DNA from: Bosea sp. AS-1 | Lineage (GTDB): Bacteria; Pseudomonadota; Alphaproteobacteria; Rhizobiales; Beijerinckiaceae | Assembly (NCBI RefSeq): GCF_002220095.1 | Contig: NZ_CP022372.1 | Coordinates: 1,584,501-1,648,500 of the forward strand | Direction of reading: 5' to 3' | Length of the DNA: 64,000 nucleotides | In this document: positions 41,214-50,537 of the stretch, piece by piece | Position numbering within the stretch: the first letter of the stretch is position 1 | How the letters are laid out: each line of letters opens with the position of its first letter | Position numbers and translations under genes: made by a program | Notes under the pieces: generated by a model | Told to the model about the DNA's origin: nothing | Database searches by the model: none | The model's input: only the letters and a program-made list of their open reading frames with translations

Positions 41214-44042
41214 CTACTGACCCAGCCTTTCCAGCAGGGCCGGGACATGGACCTGGTCGGCCTTGTAGTTGCCGGTCAGCGCATACATCACGAGATTGAT
41301 GCCTCCGCGCAGCGCCAGTTCACGCTGGCGTGGATCGGAGCCCGAGAGCGGCACCAGGCCTTCGCCGCGCCGGTCGATCGCCCAGGCTGCGGCGAGGTCG
41401 TTCGAGGTGATGACGATGGGCGAGACATTGTCGCCGGCCCGCGCCGGGCGGTGTCCTTCATTGTCCGCGGGCGGCAGGGTCTCGACCCAGGTGGTGCCGG
41501 TGTCGTAGCGGCCGATGAGTCCGTCGAGGATATAGAAGGTCTTGGTCAGCACGTGGTCGGCGGGCAGCGGCTCGAGCTCCGGAATGTCGAGCGTCTGCAG
41601 CATGCGCTTGAGCTGGTCGCCCTCGGGGGTGGTGCCGCCGCCGGGCCGGGCGCTCATCGCGTCGCGGGTGTCGAAGATCACGAGGCCGCCGCCCTTCATA
41701 TAGGCTTCGAGCTTGCGCAGCGTCTCCGCGGAGGGGATGGGACGGCCGGCGACGATCGGCCAGTAGAGCACCGGGAAGAAGGCGAGTTCGTCGCGGTCGA
41801 CATTGACGCCGATGGCATCGCCCGGCTCCAGCGCGGTGCGGGCGGCGAGCACGGTGTTGAGGCCAGTGAGCCCGGCCTTAGACATGTCGTCGACGGCCTT
41901 GTCGCCGGTGACGACATAGGCGAGCCGGGTCATCGCGCCGTTGGCGATGAGCTCGCGCGGGATCGGCGGGAGTTTTTCGGGCTGCGTGGCCTGGGGAGCC
42001 GGGGCAGGCTGCGCCCGAACCGGATTGGGCGCGAGGCTCGCGACCAGGGCGAGCGCCAGCAGTATCGCGGCCGGCGCGGCGGCGCGGCGGGCGCGGCCGA
42101 GCCCCAGGCGGCCGCCGAGCCACAGCGTCGCGAGCGTGTCCAGAATCAGCAGCAGCAAGGCGAGCACGAGCAGGAGCGGCCGGATGTCGCGCGCGATCGG
42201 CTCGTCGATCGGCAGGATCGGTGCTCCGAGGCTGGCGAGGTCGAGCGCGGCGATCTTGTCATTCGGAGCGAGCGCATTCACGGCAAAGGAGCCTTCGGTG
42301 GGACCGTAGAGGCCGGGCGGATGCAGCAGCGTCGCGCGGCCCGCGAAGTTGCGGGCGACGGGCTGGCTCGTCGCCGGCGGGCTGCGGAACTGGCCGAGAC
42401 CGTCGAGCACGCGGGTCGGCGAGAGGGTTTCGACCCTGACCTCGTCGCCTTGCGCCTCGGCAGCCGTGCCTGCGCCAGCGAGGTTGACGACCTTGCGCAG
42501 CATCTCGACGAAGAGGCCGGAGAGCGGCAGGTTCGACCAGGTGGTGTCGGCGGTGACATGGAACATCGCGATCAGCCCGTCGCCGCGGCGCTCGCCGGTG
42601 ACGACCGGCGTGCCGTCCTCCAGCGCCGCCCAGGTCTTGCGCGAGAGGTTGGGCTCCGGCTCGGCCAGGATCTGGCGGGTGACTCGGACGTCGTCGCCGA
42701 TGGTCAGGCCGAAGAAGGGGCTCTCGCGGGTGAAGGCGGCGAGCTTGCGCGGCGTGTCCCAGGAGAGGCCGCCGCCGAGTGTACGGCCGCCGCGGCGCAA
42801 TTTGACCGGGGTGAGCTCGTCGGCGGTGGCGGCGAGGCGCGGGCCGGCGAAGCGCAAGAGCACGCCGCCGCGTTGCACGAAATCCGAAATCTTCGTCGCG
42901 GTCTCGCGGTCGAGCGTGCCGATATCGGCGAGGATCAGCACGGAAAGGTTCTGTGCCAGCAATTCGCCGATTGGATCGTTGGAGCCCTGGCGCGGCTCGC
43001 GGACCTCGGCGAAAGGCTGGAGCGCGCGCGAGACGTAGTAGGTCGGCGAGAGCAGCGGCTGGGCGGTGTCGGCGGTGGTACCCGAAACGACGCCGACGCG
43101 ACGGCGCTTCGCACTCTCGTCGAGCAGTGCGACGGACCCGGCACTGCGCATCCCGGCGATCTCCAGGCGCGAGACGGCATTGCGCACCTCGATCGGAAGG
43201 GTCAGGCGCGCGCTGGTCTCCAGGGCCGAGCCTTCGAAGATGAAGGGCGCTTCGCCGAGCGGCAGTCCCTTGAGATCGAGCGCGCGAACCTGTCCGGTCG
43301 CTGGGGCGGCGGCGTTCGGGCGCAAGACCTTCACGGTGAGCGCACCAGCCTGATTCTCGGGCGCGGCCAGGGCGAGCTGGGTCGCGGGCCCGGCATGGAT
43401 GGCCAGGCGCCGTTCGCCGGAGATCTTCAGCCGGGAGAGGAAGGGCGTTTCATCGCCGACGGCGAGCCCGTCCGAGACCCAGACGATTTCGGTTTCCGGA
43501 GAATTCCGCAGCAGGTTTTCGATGCGCGGCAGATGGGCGGCACGGTCCGGCGCATGCGGCTCGAGCGTCAGCGCCCGCAACCGCTCCAACGCGGTCCGCG
43601 GGTCGAGAAGCGAGATCTCGGCCGGGTTCTCGGCCAGTCCGACCACGGCGACGGTGCGCCCCTCGCGGGTCGCAGCAGCGATGCGGGACTCGGCGACGGA
43701 GATCCGGTCCGCCCAGTCGGTCGCTGCGCCGAAACCGTTGTCGACGAGGAGCAGCACGGGCCCGCGGGTCGGCCCGGCGTCGCGGGGCGGGTTCCAGATC
43801 GGTCCCGCGACGGCGAGGATGGCGAGCGCCGCAACGACCATGCGGATGGCGAGCAACCACCAGGGCGTATGGGCCGGCATCTCCCGCTTCGGGATCAGAT
43901 CGGCCATGATCTTCAGTGGCGGGAAATCGATCCGGCGCGGGCGCGGCGGCGTCACGCGCAGGATCAGCCAGAGAGCCGGCAGCAGCGCCAGCGCGGCCAG
44001 CGCCAGCGGGGCGGAGAAGGTGAGGGGCAGGGCGCCGAACAT
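41214..44042 (-). CDS. BatA-like membrane protein with DUF4159 domain
   Basis: A 942-residue protein. It begins with the aerotolerance-regulator/BatA N-terminal motif (FSAPLALAALALLPALWLILRVTPPRPRR). A degenerate vWA domain follows, in which the MIDAS motif is lost (LLLVDNGFGAATDW). The middle carries an amidotransferase-like fold. A membrane helix pair (about residues 650-700) precedes a C-terminal DUF4159 domain (ELIANGAMTRLAYVVTGD to 'GGINLVMYALTGNYKADQVH'). It lies between the DUF58 gene and the vWA gene, 12 and 2 bases away. The reverse strand also stays open over most of this gene, which is a GC artefact. Confidence 0.88.
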   Translation of the reverse strand: MFGALPLTFSAPLALAALALLPALWLILRVTPPRPRRIDFPPLKIMADLIPKREMPAHTPWWLLAIRMVVAALAILAVAGPIWNPPRDAGPTRGPVLLLVDNGFGAATDWADRISVAESRIAAATREGRTVAVVGLAENPAEISLLDPRTALERLRALTLEPHAPDRAAHLPRIENLLRNSPETEIVWVSDGLAVGDETPFLSRLKISGERRLAIHAGPATQLALAAPENQAGALTVKVLRPNAAAPATGQVRALDLKGLPLGEAPFIFEGSALETSARLTLPIEVRNAVSRLEIAGMRSAGSVALLDESAKRRRVGVVSGTTADTAQPLLSPTYYVSRALQPFAEVREPRQGSNDPIGELLAQNLSVLILADIGTLDRETATKISDFVQRGGVLLRFAGPRLAATADELTPVKLRRGGRTLGGGLSWDTPRKLAAFTRESPFFGLTIGDDVRVTRQILAEPEPNLSRKTWAALEDGTPVVTGERRGDGLIAMFHVTADTTWSNLPLSGLFVEMLRKVVNLAGAGTAAEAQGDEVRVETLSPTRVLDGLGQFRSPPATSQPVARNFAGRATLLHPPGLYGPTEGSFAVNALAPNDKIAALDLASLGAPILPIDEPIARDIRPLLLVLALLLLILDTLATLWLGGRLGLGRARRAAAPAAILLALALVASLAPNPVRAQPAPAPQATQPEKLPPIPRELIANGAMTRLAYVVTGDKAVDDMSKAGLTGLNTVLAARTALEPGDAIGVNVDRDELAFFPVLYWPIVAGRPIPSAETLRKLEAYMKGGGLVIFDTRDAMSARPGGGTTPEGDQLKRMLQTLDIPELEPLPADHVLTKTFYILDGLIGRYDTGTTWVETLPPADNEGHRPARAGDNVSPIVITSNDLAAAWAIDRRGEGLVPLSGSDPRQRELALRGGINLVMYALTGNYKADQVHVPALLERLGQ

Positions 44043-44054
44043 TCCGCCTCCTCC

Positions 44055-44972
44055 CTAGAAGCCCGAAGCGCCGCGCGAGGCGGCGACGAGGCTGGCAACG
44101 CGCAGCACGCCTTCGCTGGCGGGACGGTCGGTGCGGTGGAGTGTCAAGGTCCAGCCGGCCTTGCGGCAGGCTTCGCGGATCGCCTCGCGATGGGCGGCGA
44201 GGCGCTGGCGATACTCCTCGCCCCAGGAGCCTGCGTCGCCGACACGCAGGCTGAGGCCGTCCTCCAGGTCGAAGAGCTCGGCCTGACCGGTGAAGGGGAA
44301 GGTCTCCTCGATCGGGTCGGCGATCAGCAGGACATGTCCGCGCGCGCCGCTCGATGACATGGTGGCGATGCGCTTCGACAGCGAGTCGGACGGGGAGAGG
44401 CCGTCGGTGACGATGATCGCGTCGGCGAGACGTGGCAGCGGCGCGGCGGGCGGCAGGTCATCCTCGGCGCTCTTGCGGTCGGCGACGATAGCCTGTGCCA
44501 GCAATTCGATGATGTTGCGCGAGGCGAGCGGCCGCGTCAGCCCGAGATGGCCCACACGCTCGCCGCCCTCGACCATCGTCTCGGCCAGGGCGAAACCGGC
44601 CACAAGAGCACGGTCGATCTTGGAGGCCGAAGCGAGAGAGGAGGCGAAGCCCATCGAGGCGGAACGGTCGATCCAGAGCCAGACGGTGTGGGAAGCTTCC
44701 CATTCGCGCTCGCGCACGAAGAGATGGCCGTCGCGGGCGGAGCGGCGCCAGTCGATGCGCGAGGCGGATTCGCCGGCGACCAGCGGCCGGTATTGCCAGA
44801 AGGTCTCGCCCGGCCCGGCGCGGCGGCGACCATGGATGCCGTGGACGCTTGCCGAGACGCGGCGGGCTTCGAGGATGAGACGAGGTAGGCGCGCGGCGAG
44901 GTCGAGCGAAGCGGTGAGGACGGGCCTCGCCGGCTGCCGCTCGGTCTGACTCAGGACGCGCGTACGCAACAT
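44055..44972 (-). CDS. DUF58 (vWA-like) protein
   Basis: A 305-residue soluble protein with the DUF58 core '[45 protein letters not shown]' (shortened here to its start and the R-x-I-D-W-R-R-S-A block) and a MIDAS-like '[13 protein letters not shown]'. DUF58 proteins act with MoxR ATPases in protein maturation complexes such as those for methanol dehydrogenase or CO dehydrogenase. It sits four bases downstream of moxR. No nearby client gene is evident. Confidence 0.9.
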   Translation of the reverse strand: MLRTRVLSQTERQPARPVLTASLDLAARLPRLILEARRVSASVHGIHGRRRAGPGETFWQYRPLVAGESASRIDWRRSARDGHLFVREREWEASHTVWLWIDRSASMGFASSLASASKIDRALVAGFALAETMVEGGERVGHLGLTRPLASRNIIELLAQAIVADRKSAEDDLPPAAPLPRLADAIIVTDGLSPSDSLSKRIATMSSSGARGHVLLIADPIEETFPFTGQAELFDLEDGLSLRVGDAGSWGEEYRQRLAAHREAIREACRKAGWTLTLHRTDRPASEGVLRVASLVAASRGASGF

Positions 44973-44976
44973 CGGC

Positions 44977-45999
44977 TTATCCCAGCCGTTCCACGAGGCG
45001 GCCGATCACGCCCTCGATGGTCTCGCCATCGGCGCGGGCGGCGAAGGTCAGCGCGACGCGGTGCTTGAGCACGGGTGCGGCCAGTGCGGCGATGTCGTCG
45101 ACCGAAGGGGCGAGCCTGCCTTCGACCAGCGCTCGGGCACGGGCGGCGAGCGTCAGCGCCTGGCTGGCGCGAGGGCCGGGGCCCCAGGCGAGCTTGTCGG
45201 TGATCGCCGCGTCGCCTTCGCCCGGGCGGGCGGAGCGGACGAGGTCGAGAATGGCATCGACCACCGCGTCGCCGACCGGCAGGCGGCGCACGAGCCGCTG
45301 GATCGACATCAACGTCTCGGCCGTCATCGCCTGCGAGGGCTTGTATTCGGCGGCGCCGGTGGTTTCGAGCAGGATACGCCGCTCGGCCTCGCGATCTGGG
45401 TAATCGACGTCGATCTCGAGCAGGAAGCGGTCGAGCTGTGCTTCCGGCAGCGGATAGGTGCCTTCCTGCTCGATCGGGTTCTGGGTCGCGAGAACATGGA
45501 AGGGGGCGGGCAGGTCGTAACGCTCGCCGGCGACGGTGACGTGGTGCTCCTGCATCGCCTGCAGCAGGGCGGACTGGGTGCGGGGGCTGGCGCGGTTGAT
45601 CTCGTCCGCCATCAGGAGCTGGGCGAAGACCGGGCCCTTGATGAAGCGGAAATGGCGCTTGCCGTCGCTCGATTCGTCGAGAACCTCCGAGCCGAGGATG
45701 TCGGAGGGCATCAGGTCGGGCGTGAACTGGACGCGTCGTGCCGAGAGACCGAGCACGGTGCCCATCGCCTCGACGAGCTTGGTCTTGGCGAGGCCGGGCA
45801 CGCCGACCAGCAGGCCGTGGCCGCCGGCCAGAAGCGTGATCAGCGAGAGATCGACGACCTTCTGCTGGCCGAAGATGACCTGGCCGATCTCCTTGCGGGC
45901 CGCGCCGATGGCGCCGAGCGCCGCCTCGGCCGCCTCGACGACGCCGCTGTCGAGGTCGATCGGGGTGTTGCTCTCACTCGCACGGGCTTGCGCCGCCAT
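44977..45999 (-). CDS. MoxR-family AAA+ ATPase
   Basis: A 340-residue AAA+ ATPase. Walker A reads '[18 protein letters not shown]' (about residues 60-77), Walker B '[25 protein letters not shown]', sensor '[25 protein letters not shown]', and the C-terminal lid ends '[12 protein letters not shown]'. MoxR proteins are chaperones that work with DUF58/vWA partners, exactly those encoded downstream. The ATG at 45999 has AAGGAG about seven bases upstream; longer readings upstream lack support. First gene of the operon, diverging from the DUF1285 operon. Confidence 0.93.
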   Translation of the reverse strand: MAAQARASESNTPIDLDSGVVEAAEAALGAIGAARKEIGQVIFGQQKVVDLSLITLLAGGHGLLVGVPGLAKTKLVEAMGTVLGLSARRVQFTPDLMPSDILGSEVLDESSDGKRHFRFIKGPVFAQLLMADEINRASPRTQSALLQAMQEHHVTVAGERYDLPAPFHVLATQNPIEQEGTYPLPEAQLDRFLLEIDVDYPDREAERRILLETTGAAEYKPSQAMTAETLMSIQRLVRRLPVGDAVVDAILDLVRSARPGEGDAAITDKLAWGPGPRASQALTLAARARALVEGRLAPSVDDIAALAAPVLKHRVALTFAARADGETIEGVIGRLVERLG

Positions 46000-46229
46000 G
46001 TCGCTCTCCTTCACCCTGGCAATCCTGCGCCGCCGGCCGCCCCGCATCCTTGCATAGCAGGCCGCGGACCTCTCGCCACGTTCCATGGTTGAATGTGGAC
46101 GGGCGGTTTTGCAGGCTCAAGCGCCGATTGCGGCGGTACACATAAACTCGGCTTCACGATTATGTGGAGTTCAAGGCAGAAACGCGGTGCAACCAATATG
46201 CCGCAGCCGAAAAAGGAACCGATTCTGGG

Positions 46230-46817
46230 ATGACGGCGCCGGGCAATGCGATGGAACGGCTGATGGCAGCGCTGGGCGACAAGGGCCGTGGCCTGCCGCC
46301 GGTCGAGCGCTGGAACCCGCCATTCTGCGGCGATCTCGACATGCGCATCGCTGCCGACGGCACCTGGTTCTATCTCGGCACGCCGATCGGTCGGTCGGCG
46401 CTGGTCAAGTTGTTCTCGTCTGTGCTCAAGCGCGAGGGCGACGAGCACTTTCTCGTGACCCCGGTCGAAAAAGTGCGAATCCAGGTGGAGGATGCACCTT
46501 TCCAGGCCGTGGAGATGCAGATCGACGGCGAAGATGACGGGCGGACGATCGCCTTCAGGACGCAAGTCGACGATCTGCTCTGCGTCGGACCGGAACATGC
46601 CCTGCGCTTCGAGCGGGCTGCCAAGGACGGGCTGAAGCCCTATGTGCATGTCCGGCGCGGGCTCTGGGCCCGGCTGACACGGGCCGTGACCTACGACCTG
46701 CTGGCGCTGGGTGAGGTGCGCGAGGTGGAGGGCGAGGCCATGTTCGGCATTGCCGCTGCGGGTCAATTCTATCCGGCATTGCCGGCGCGCGAGATCGAGG
46801 GCCTCGATATTTCATGA
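46230..46817 (+). CDS. DUF1285 protein
   Basis: A 195-residue cytoplasmic protein of the DUF1285 family. The core is 'PPVERWNPPFCGDLDMRIAADGTWFYLGTPIGRSALVKLFSSVL', represented by its 'CGDLDMRI' and 'GTPIGR' motifs, and it ends with the DUF1285 C-domain 'LVTPVEKVRIQVEDAPF'. The function is unknown. The ATG at 46230 is preferred; a GTG at 46164 would add 22 residues. Its stop overlaps the NUDIX start by four bases, and the next two genes also follow closely, giving a four-gene operon with cca. Confidence 0.85.
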   Translation: MTAPGNAMERLMAALGDKGRGLPPVERWNPPFCGDLDMRIAADGTWFYLGTPIGRSALVKLFSSVLKREGDEHFLVTPVEKVRIQVEDAPFQAVEMQIDGEDDGRTIAFRTQVDDLLCVGPEHALRFERAAKDGLKPYVHVRRGLWARLTRAVTYDLLALGEVREVEGEAMFGIAAAGQFYPALPAREIEGLDIS

Positions 46818-47467
46818 TGTCCGACAAGGCTCTCAACCTCAGCGCCGAGGGTTTCGCGGCGCTCGCACGATTGCGGCTGCGGGCCGAGCCGCCCCAGCTC
46901 GGCGACGTGATCGAGCGCCCGCGCGGCGACCATGAGAACCAGCCGCAGCCGGTGCCGATCCCTGACGAGAAGCGGGCCGTTCCTGCCGCCGTTCTGATCG
47001 CCATCGTGCCGCGACCCGAAGGGCCGACGGTGCTGCTCACCCAGCGAGCCGCGGCCCTGCGCAACCATTCGGCGCAGGTTGCCTTTCCCGGCGGACGGGT
47101 CGATGCGGTCGACGGCTCGCCGGTGGTGACGGCGCTGCGCGAGACCGAGGAGGAGATCGGGCTTGCCCGCGAGCATGTCCGGACGCTTGGCTTCCTCGAC
47201 GCCTACCTCACCGGAACCGGCTATCGCATCGTACCCGTCGTCGCGCTGGTCGAGACCCCGTTCTCGTTGACGATCAACCACAACGAGGTGGACGAGGCCT
47301 TCGAGACGCCGCTCTCCTTCCTGCTCGATCCCGCCAACCACAAGCGCGAGGGGCGCGAATGGAAGGGGCATTTCCGCACCTACTATGCGATGCCGTTCGG
47401 GGATCGCTATATCTGGGGTGCAACCGCCGGCATGATCCGCAATCTCTACGAGCGGCTGGCGGGCTGA
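46814..47467 (+). CDS. CoA-diphosphatase-type NUDIX hydrolase
   Basis: A 217-residue protein with the UPF0035-like motif 'VLLTQRAAALRNHSAQVAFPGG' followed by the Nudix box (GGRVDAVDG to RETEEEIGL). That pair marks the coenzyme A diphosphatase group (E. coli NudL, yeast Pcd1). It would cleave CoA or related dinucleotides to 4'-phosphopantetheine and ADP-ribose-like products. The start ATG overlaps the DUF1285 stop (ATGA). Confidence 0.9.
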   Translation: MMSDKALNLSAEGFAALARLRLRAEPPQLGDVIERPRGDHENQPQPVPIPDEKRAVPAAVLIAIVPRPEGPTVLLTQRAAALRNHSAQVAFPGGRVDAVDGSPVVTALRETEEEIGLAREHVRTLGFLDAYLTGTGYRIVPVVALVETPFSLTINHNEVDEAFETPLSFLLDPANHKREGREWKGHFRTYYAMPFGDRYIWGATAGMIRNLYERLAG

Positions 47468-47478
47468 AGGGTGAGGGC

Positions 47479-47736
47479 ATGCTGCGCGCGATCATCGAAG
47501 AGGTTCTGCTCTTCGTTCTGCCCTTCTGCATCTTCGCGAGCTATCTCGTCATTCGGCGGCGCAACCCCTTCGATGTCGAGCATTGGAGTCGCCATGCCTT
47601 CCTGCTGGCGATTGCCGGGCTCGTGCTGGTGATCGGCATTCTTGCCGTGGAAGGTTTCGTGACGAAGCGCGACCGGGGCGCCTATGAACCGCCGCATATG
47701 GAGAATGGCGTGCTGGTTCCCGGTCGCTTCCGATGA
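47479..47736 (+). CDS. DUF6111-type small membrane protein
   Basis: An 85-residue protein with two membrane helices (EEVLLFVLPFCIFASYLVI and HAFLLAIAGLVLVIGILAVE) and a short C-terminal tail. The tail motif 'AYEPPHMENGVLVPGRF' matches what I recall of DUF6111 proteins, which in Rhizobiales lie between a NUDIX gene and cca as here. The function is unknown. ATG at 47479 has GAGG upstream. Its stop overlaps the cca start by four bases. Confidence 0.82.
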   Translation: MLRAIIEEVLLFVLPFCIFASYLVIRRRNPFDVEHWSRHAFLLAIAGLVLVIGILAVEGFVTKRDRGAYEPPHMENGVLVPGRFR

Positions 47737-48965
47737 ATGCGGCCGCTCGGCAGAGGATCGCAGCTTTTCTTGCTCAGCCGGTCCTGTCGCGCCTGTTTGC
47801 CGCGCTCAATGGCGAGGGGGAGGAGACGCGCGTCGTGGGAGGCGCCATCCGCAACCTCCTGCTCGGCGAGCCGGTCAGCGACATCGATCTGGCGACGACG
47901 GCCCTGCCCAAGGAGACGATCCGGCGCGGCCGGGCGGCTGGCTTCAAGGCGGTTCCGACCGGCATCGACCACGGCACGGTGACACTCGTCGCGAAGGGCG
48001 CGAGCTTCGAGGTGACGACGCTCAGGCAGGATGTCGAGACGGACGGGCGCCGCGCCAAGGTCGTGTTCGGTCGGGATTTCTCAGCCGACGCGCTGCGGCG
48101 CGACTTCACCATCAATGCGCTCGGGTTGGACCGCGACGGCACGGTCCACGATTATTGCGGCGGGTTCGATGATCTCGCAATTCGCCGCATCCGTTTCATC
48201 GGCGATGCCGCGACCCGCATTCGCGAGGATTATCTGCGCATCCTGCGCTTCTTCCGTTTCCATGCGCGCTATGGGGTTGGCGAACCCGATGCGGAGGGGA
48301 TCGCGGCCTGCACTGCTGGTCGCGACGGGCTTGCCGGGCTGTCGCGCGAGCGGGTCCGGGCGGAGTTGCTCAAACTTGTGGTCGCGCCTGGCGCCGCTGC
48401 GACTTTGCAGGCGATGGCGGGGGCGGGGCTCGTCGTTCCGGTGATCGGCGGCGTGCCGCATCTTTCGCGCTTCGCTGCAGTGGCACAGGATCGCGGCGAA
48501 GGTGTCTATCCGGCCTTTCGTCTGGCTGCGCTCGCGGTTTTCGTTCGGGAGGATGCGCTCAGACTGCGCGAGCGGCTGCGGTTGTCGAACGAGGAGTTTG
48601 ACCGGGTCGAGCGGGTCGCGCTCGCGCTGGAAGGCCTGGGCGGGCGATCGGGGCTGCCGACGATCGCTACCTCGCGGCATGTCGCCGAAAAGGTGGGGAA
48701 CGATGCGGCGGCTGCAGCGCTCGTCCTGCTGAACGCATCGGGTCAGGACGCGGGGGGCGACGTACACAACCTCATCGGAGCGTTGGCTCGGACGCCACCC
48801 TTCCTGCCGACGGGCAAGGACGTCATCGGGCTCGGCATCCCGCCGGGGCCGAGGGTTGGGCAGGTGCTGGAAGCGGCCCGTCACGGCTGGATCGAAGCCG
48901 GCTGCATTGCCGGCCTGGATGAGCAGATGCGGTTCGTCAGGGCGGCTGCGACTGCGGCCGATTGA
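47733..48965 (+). CDS. cca: CCA-adding tRNA nucleotidyltransferase
   Basis: A 410-residue class II nucleotidyltransferase that builds or repairs the 3' CCA end of tRNA. The catalytic block is 'RVVGGAIRNLLLGEPVSDID' with the DxD, followed by 'VTLVAKGASFEVTTLRQDVE', 'DALRRDFTINALGLDRDG' and 'REDYLRILRFFRFHARYG'. The helical C-terminal half is typical of alphaproteobacterial Cca/PcnB-like proteins. It closes the DUF1285-NUDIX-DUF6111-cca operon. Confidence 0.93.
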   Translation: MNAAARQRIAAFLAQPVLSRLFAALNGEGEETRVVGGAIRNLLLGEPVSDIDLATTALPKETIRRGRAAGFKAVPTGIDHGTVTLVAKGASFEVTTLRQDVETDGRRAKVVFGRDFSADALRRDFTINALGLDRDGTVHDYCGGFDDLAIRRIRFIGDAATRIREDYLRILRFFRFHARYGVGEPDAEGIAACTAGRDGLAGLSRERVRAELLKLVVAPGAAATLQAMAGAGLVVPVIGGVPHLSRFAAVAQDRGEGVYPAFRLAALAVFVREDALRLRERLRLSNEEFDRVERVALALEGLGGRSGLPTIATSRHVAEKVGNDAAAAALVLLNASGQDAGGDVHNLIGALARTPPFLPTGKDVIGLGIPPGPRVGQVLEAARHGWIEAGCIAGLDEQMRFVRAAATAAD

Positions 48966-48989
48966 GGCCGCTTCGCGCAGAGGGCGGCC

Positions 48990-49922
48990 TTACGGCCACC
49001 TTACCGTCGGCGGCATCGAGGACAGGATGGAATCGACATTGCCGCCGGTCTTCAGGCCGAAGATCGTGCCGCGGTCGTAGAGCAGGTTGAATTCGACGTA
49101 GCGGCCGCGGCGGACCTGCTGCTCGTGGCGCTGGGCCTCGGTCCAGGGCTTGCCGATATTGCGGCACAGGATGTTCGGGTAGCTGTCGAGGAACGCCTCG
49201 CCCACGGCGCGGGTGAAGGCGAAATCCGCTTCCACGTCCCCGGTCCAGACATAGTCGTAGAAGATGCCGCCGATGCCGCGCGGCTCGTTGCGGTGCTTCA
49301 GGAAGAAGTATTCGTCGCACCACTCCTTGAAGTTCTGATAGTCGGCGACGGCCGGAAAACGCTCGCAGGGCCGGCGCATCGCTGCATGGAAGTCGCGTGC
49401 GTCGGGATCTTCCTGCGTACGACGTGCGTCGAGCACCGGTGTCAGGTCGGCGCCGCCGCCGAACCAGGGCCGGGTCGTCACCACGAAACGCGTGTTCATG
49501 TGGACGGTGGGGGCGTTCGGATTCCACGGATGGGCGATCAGCGAGATGCCGGTCGCGTGGAAGCGCGGATCGGCTGCCGCGCCGGGGATCTGCGCGGCGA
49601 AATCAGGGTGGAAGCTGCCATGCACCGTCGAGACATGGACGCCGACCTTCTCGAAGACACGGCCCTTCATGATCGACATCACCCCACCGCCTCCGGGGAC
49701 GCCGTCATGGTTGCTGCGCTGCCAGGGCGTGCGGACGAAGCGGCCGGGGGCGGCATCGGCCTCGGGTGCGAAGGGGCCGGAGGCCTCGTCCTCGACTTGC
49801 TCGAAAGCGGCGCAGATCCGATCGCGCAGGCTCTCGAACCAGGCAGCGGCGCGCGGCTTCAGCGCGGCGACGACCGCCGGATCGACGGGGGCGGAGGTTT
49901 CAGCGGGGCGGCGCGTGTTCAT
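48990..49922 (-). CDS. hemF: Aerobic coproporphyrinogen III oxidase
   Basis: A 310-residue HemF, which oxidatively decarboxylates coproporphyrinogen III to protoporphyrinogen IX in haem biosynthesis, using O2. The family blocks include '[19 protein letters not shown]', '[20 protein letters not shown]', '[22 protein letters not shown]' and '[18 protein letters not shown]'. The start overlaps the end of trmL by 23 bases, so both are on one transcript. Downstream, cca converges. Confidence 0.95.
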   Translation of the reverse strand: MNTRRPAETSAPVDPAVVAALKPRAAAWFESLRDRICAAFEQVEDEASGPFAPEADAAPGRFVRTPWQRSNHDGVPGGGGVMSIMKGRVFEKVGVHVSTVHGSFHPDFAAQIPGAAADPRFHATGISLIAHPWNPNAPTVHMNTRFVVTTRPWFGGGADLTPVLDARRTQEDPDARDFHAAMRRPCERFPAVADYQNFKEWCDEYFFLKHRNEPRGIGGIFYDYVWTGDVEADFAFTRAVGEAFLDSYPNILCRNIGKPWTEAQRHEQQVRRGRYVEFNLLYDRGTIFGLKTGGNVDSILSSMPPTVRWP

Positions 49923-50418
49923 GATCGGTCCGGTCGGCTTCCTGGCGGCCGGGAAAGCCGCCTGTCTGTCGCAATGCCTCGCCCATTACCATCGCGGCGG
50001 CGAGCGCGACATTGATCGAACGCAAGCCGGGCCGCATGGGAATGTGCAGGCTCGCCCCGGCCGCATTCCGCACCTCTGCCGTCACGCCGGCGGATTCGCG
50101 CCCGACCATGACAATGTCGCTCGGCCGGAAGGCAAAGTCCGGCAAGGCGGTCGCGCCATCCGTCTCGGCCAGGACGAGCCGACGTCCCTCGGCCCTGCGC
50201 CATTCCTCGAAGGTCCGAAAGGAATCATGACGCATGACTGCGGCGCGCTCGAGATAATCCATGCCCGAGCGGCGAAAATGCCGGTCCGAGACGTCGAAGG
50301 CTGCGGGCTCGACGATATCGACGCCGAGGCCGAGGCAGGCGGCCATACGGAGCATCGTGCCGGCGTTCTGCGGGATGTCCGGCTGGAAGAGGGCGAGGCG
50401 GAGCGAGGTTTCTGTCAT
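49900..50418 (-). CDS. trmL: tRNA (cytidine/uridine-34-2'-O)-methyltransferase TrmL
   Basis: A 172-residue SPOUT-class enzyme that methylates the wobble ribose of certain leucine tRNAs. The trefoil-knot SAM site is '[20 protein letters not shown]' and '[28 protein letters not shown]', and the start has '[18 protein letters not shown]'. The ATG at 50418 fits the family (about 155-170). The last 22 residues (AADRT...APPR) are extra and overlap hemF. It diverges from the ABC exporter gene. Confidence 0.92.
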   Translation of the reverse strand: MTETSLRLALFQPDIPQNAGTMLRMAACLGLGVDIVEPAAFDVSDRHFRRSGMDYLERAAVMRHDSFRTFEEWRRAEGRRLVLAETDGATALPDFAFRPSDIVMVGRESAGVTAEVRNAAGASLHIPMRPGLRSINVALAAAMVMGEALRQTGGFPGRQEADRTDHEHAPPR

Positions 50419-50537
50419 CCGGCTGCTGTCATGAGGTGGCGGGCCGACATGCGTCAAGCGGGCTGGTCGCGAGACCCGAACGAACCCATATCTCGCCCTG
50501 AATTTCGCCGTGATGCCGACCCAGAGGAGGGCGGCCC

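Noticed and set aside
40833..44357. A 1174-residue open frame antisense to the BatA/DUF4159 and vWA genes
   Set aside because: It lies opposite two well-supported genes and has no recognisable domain. Long antisense frames are expected in such GC-rich DNA.
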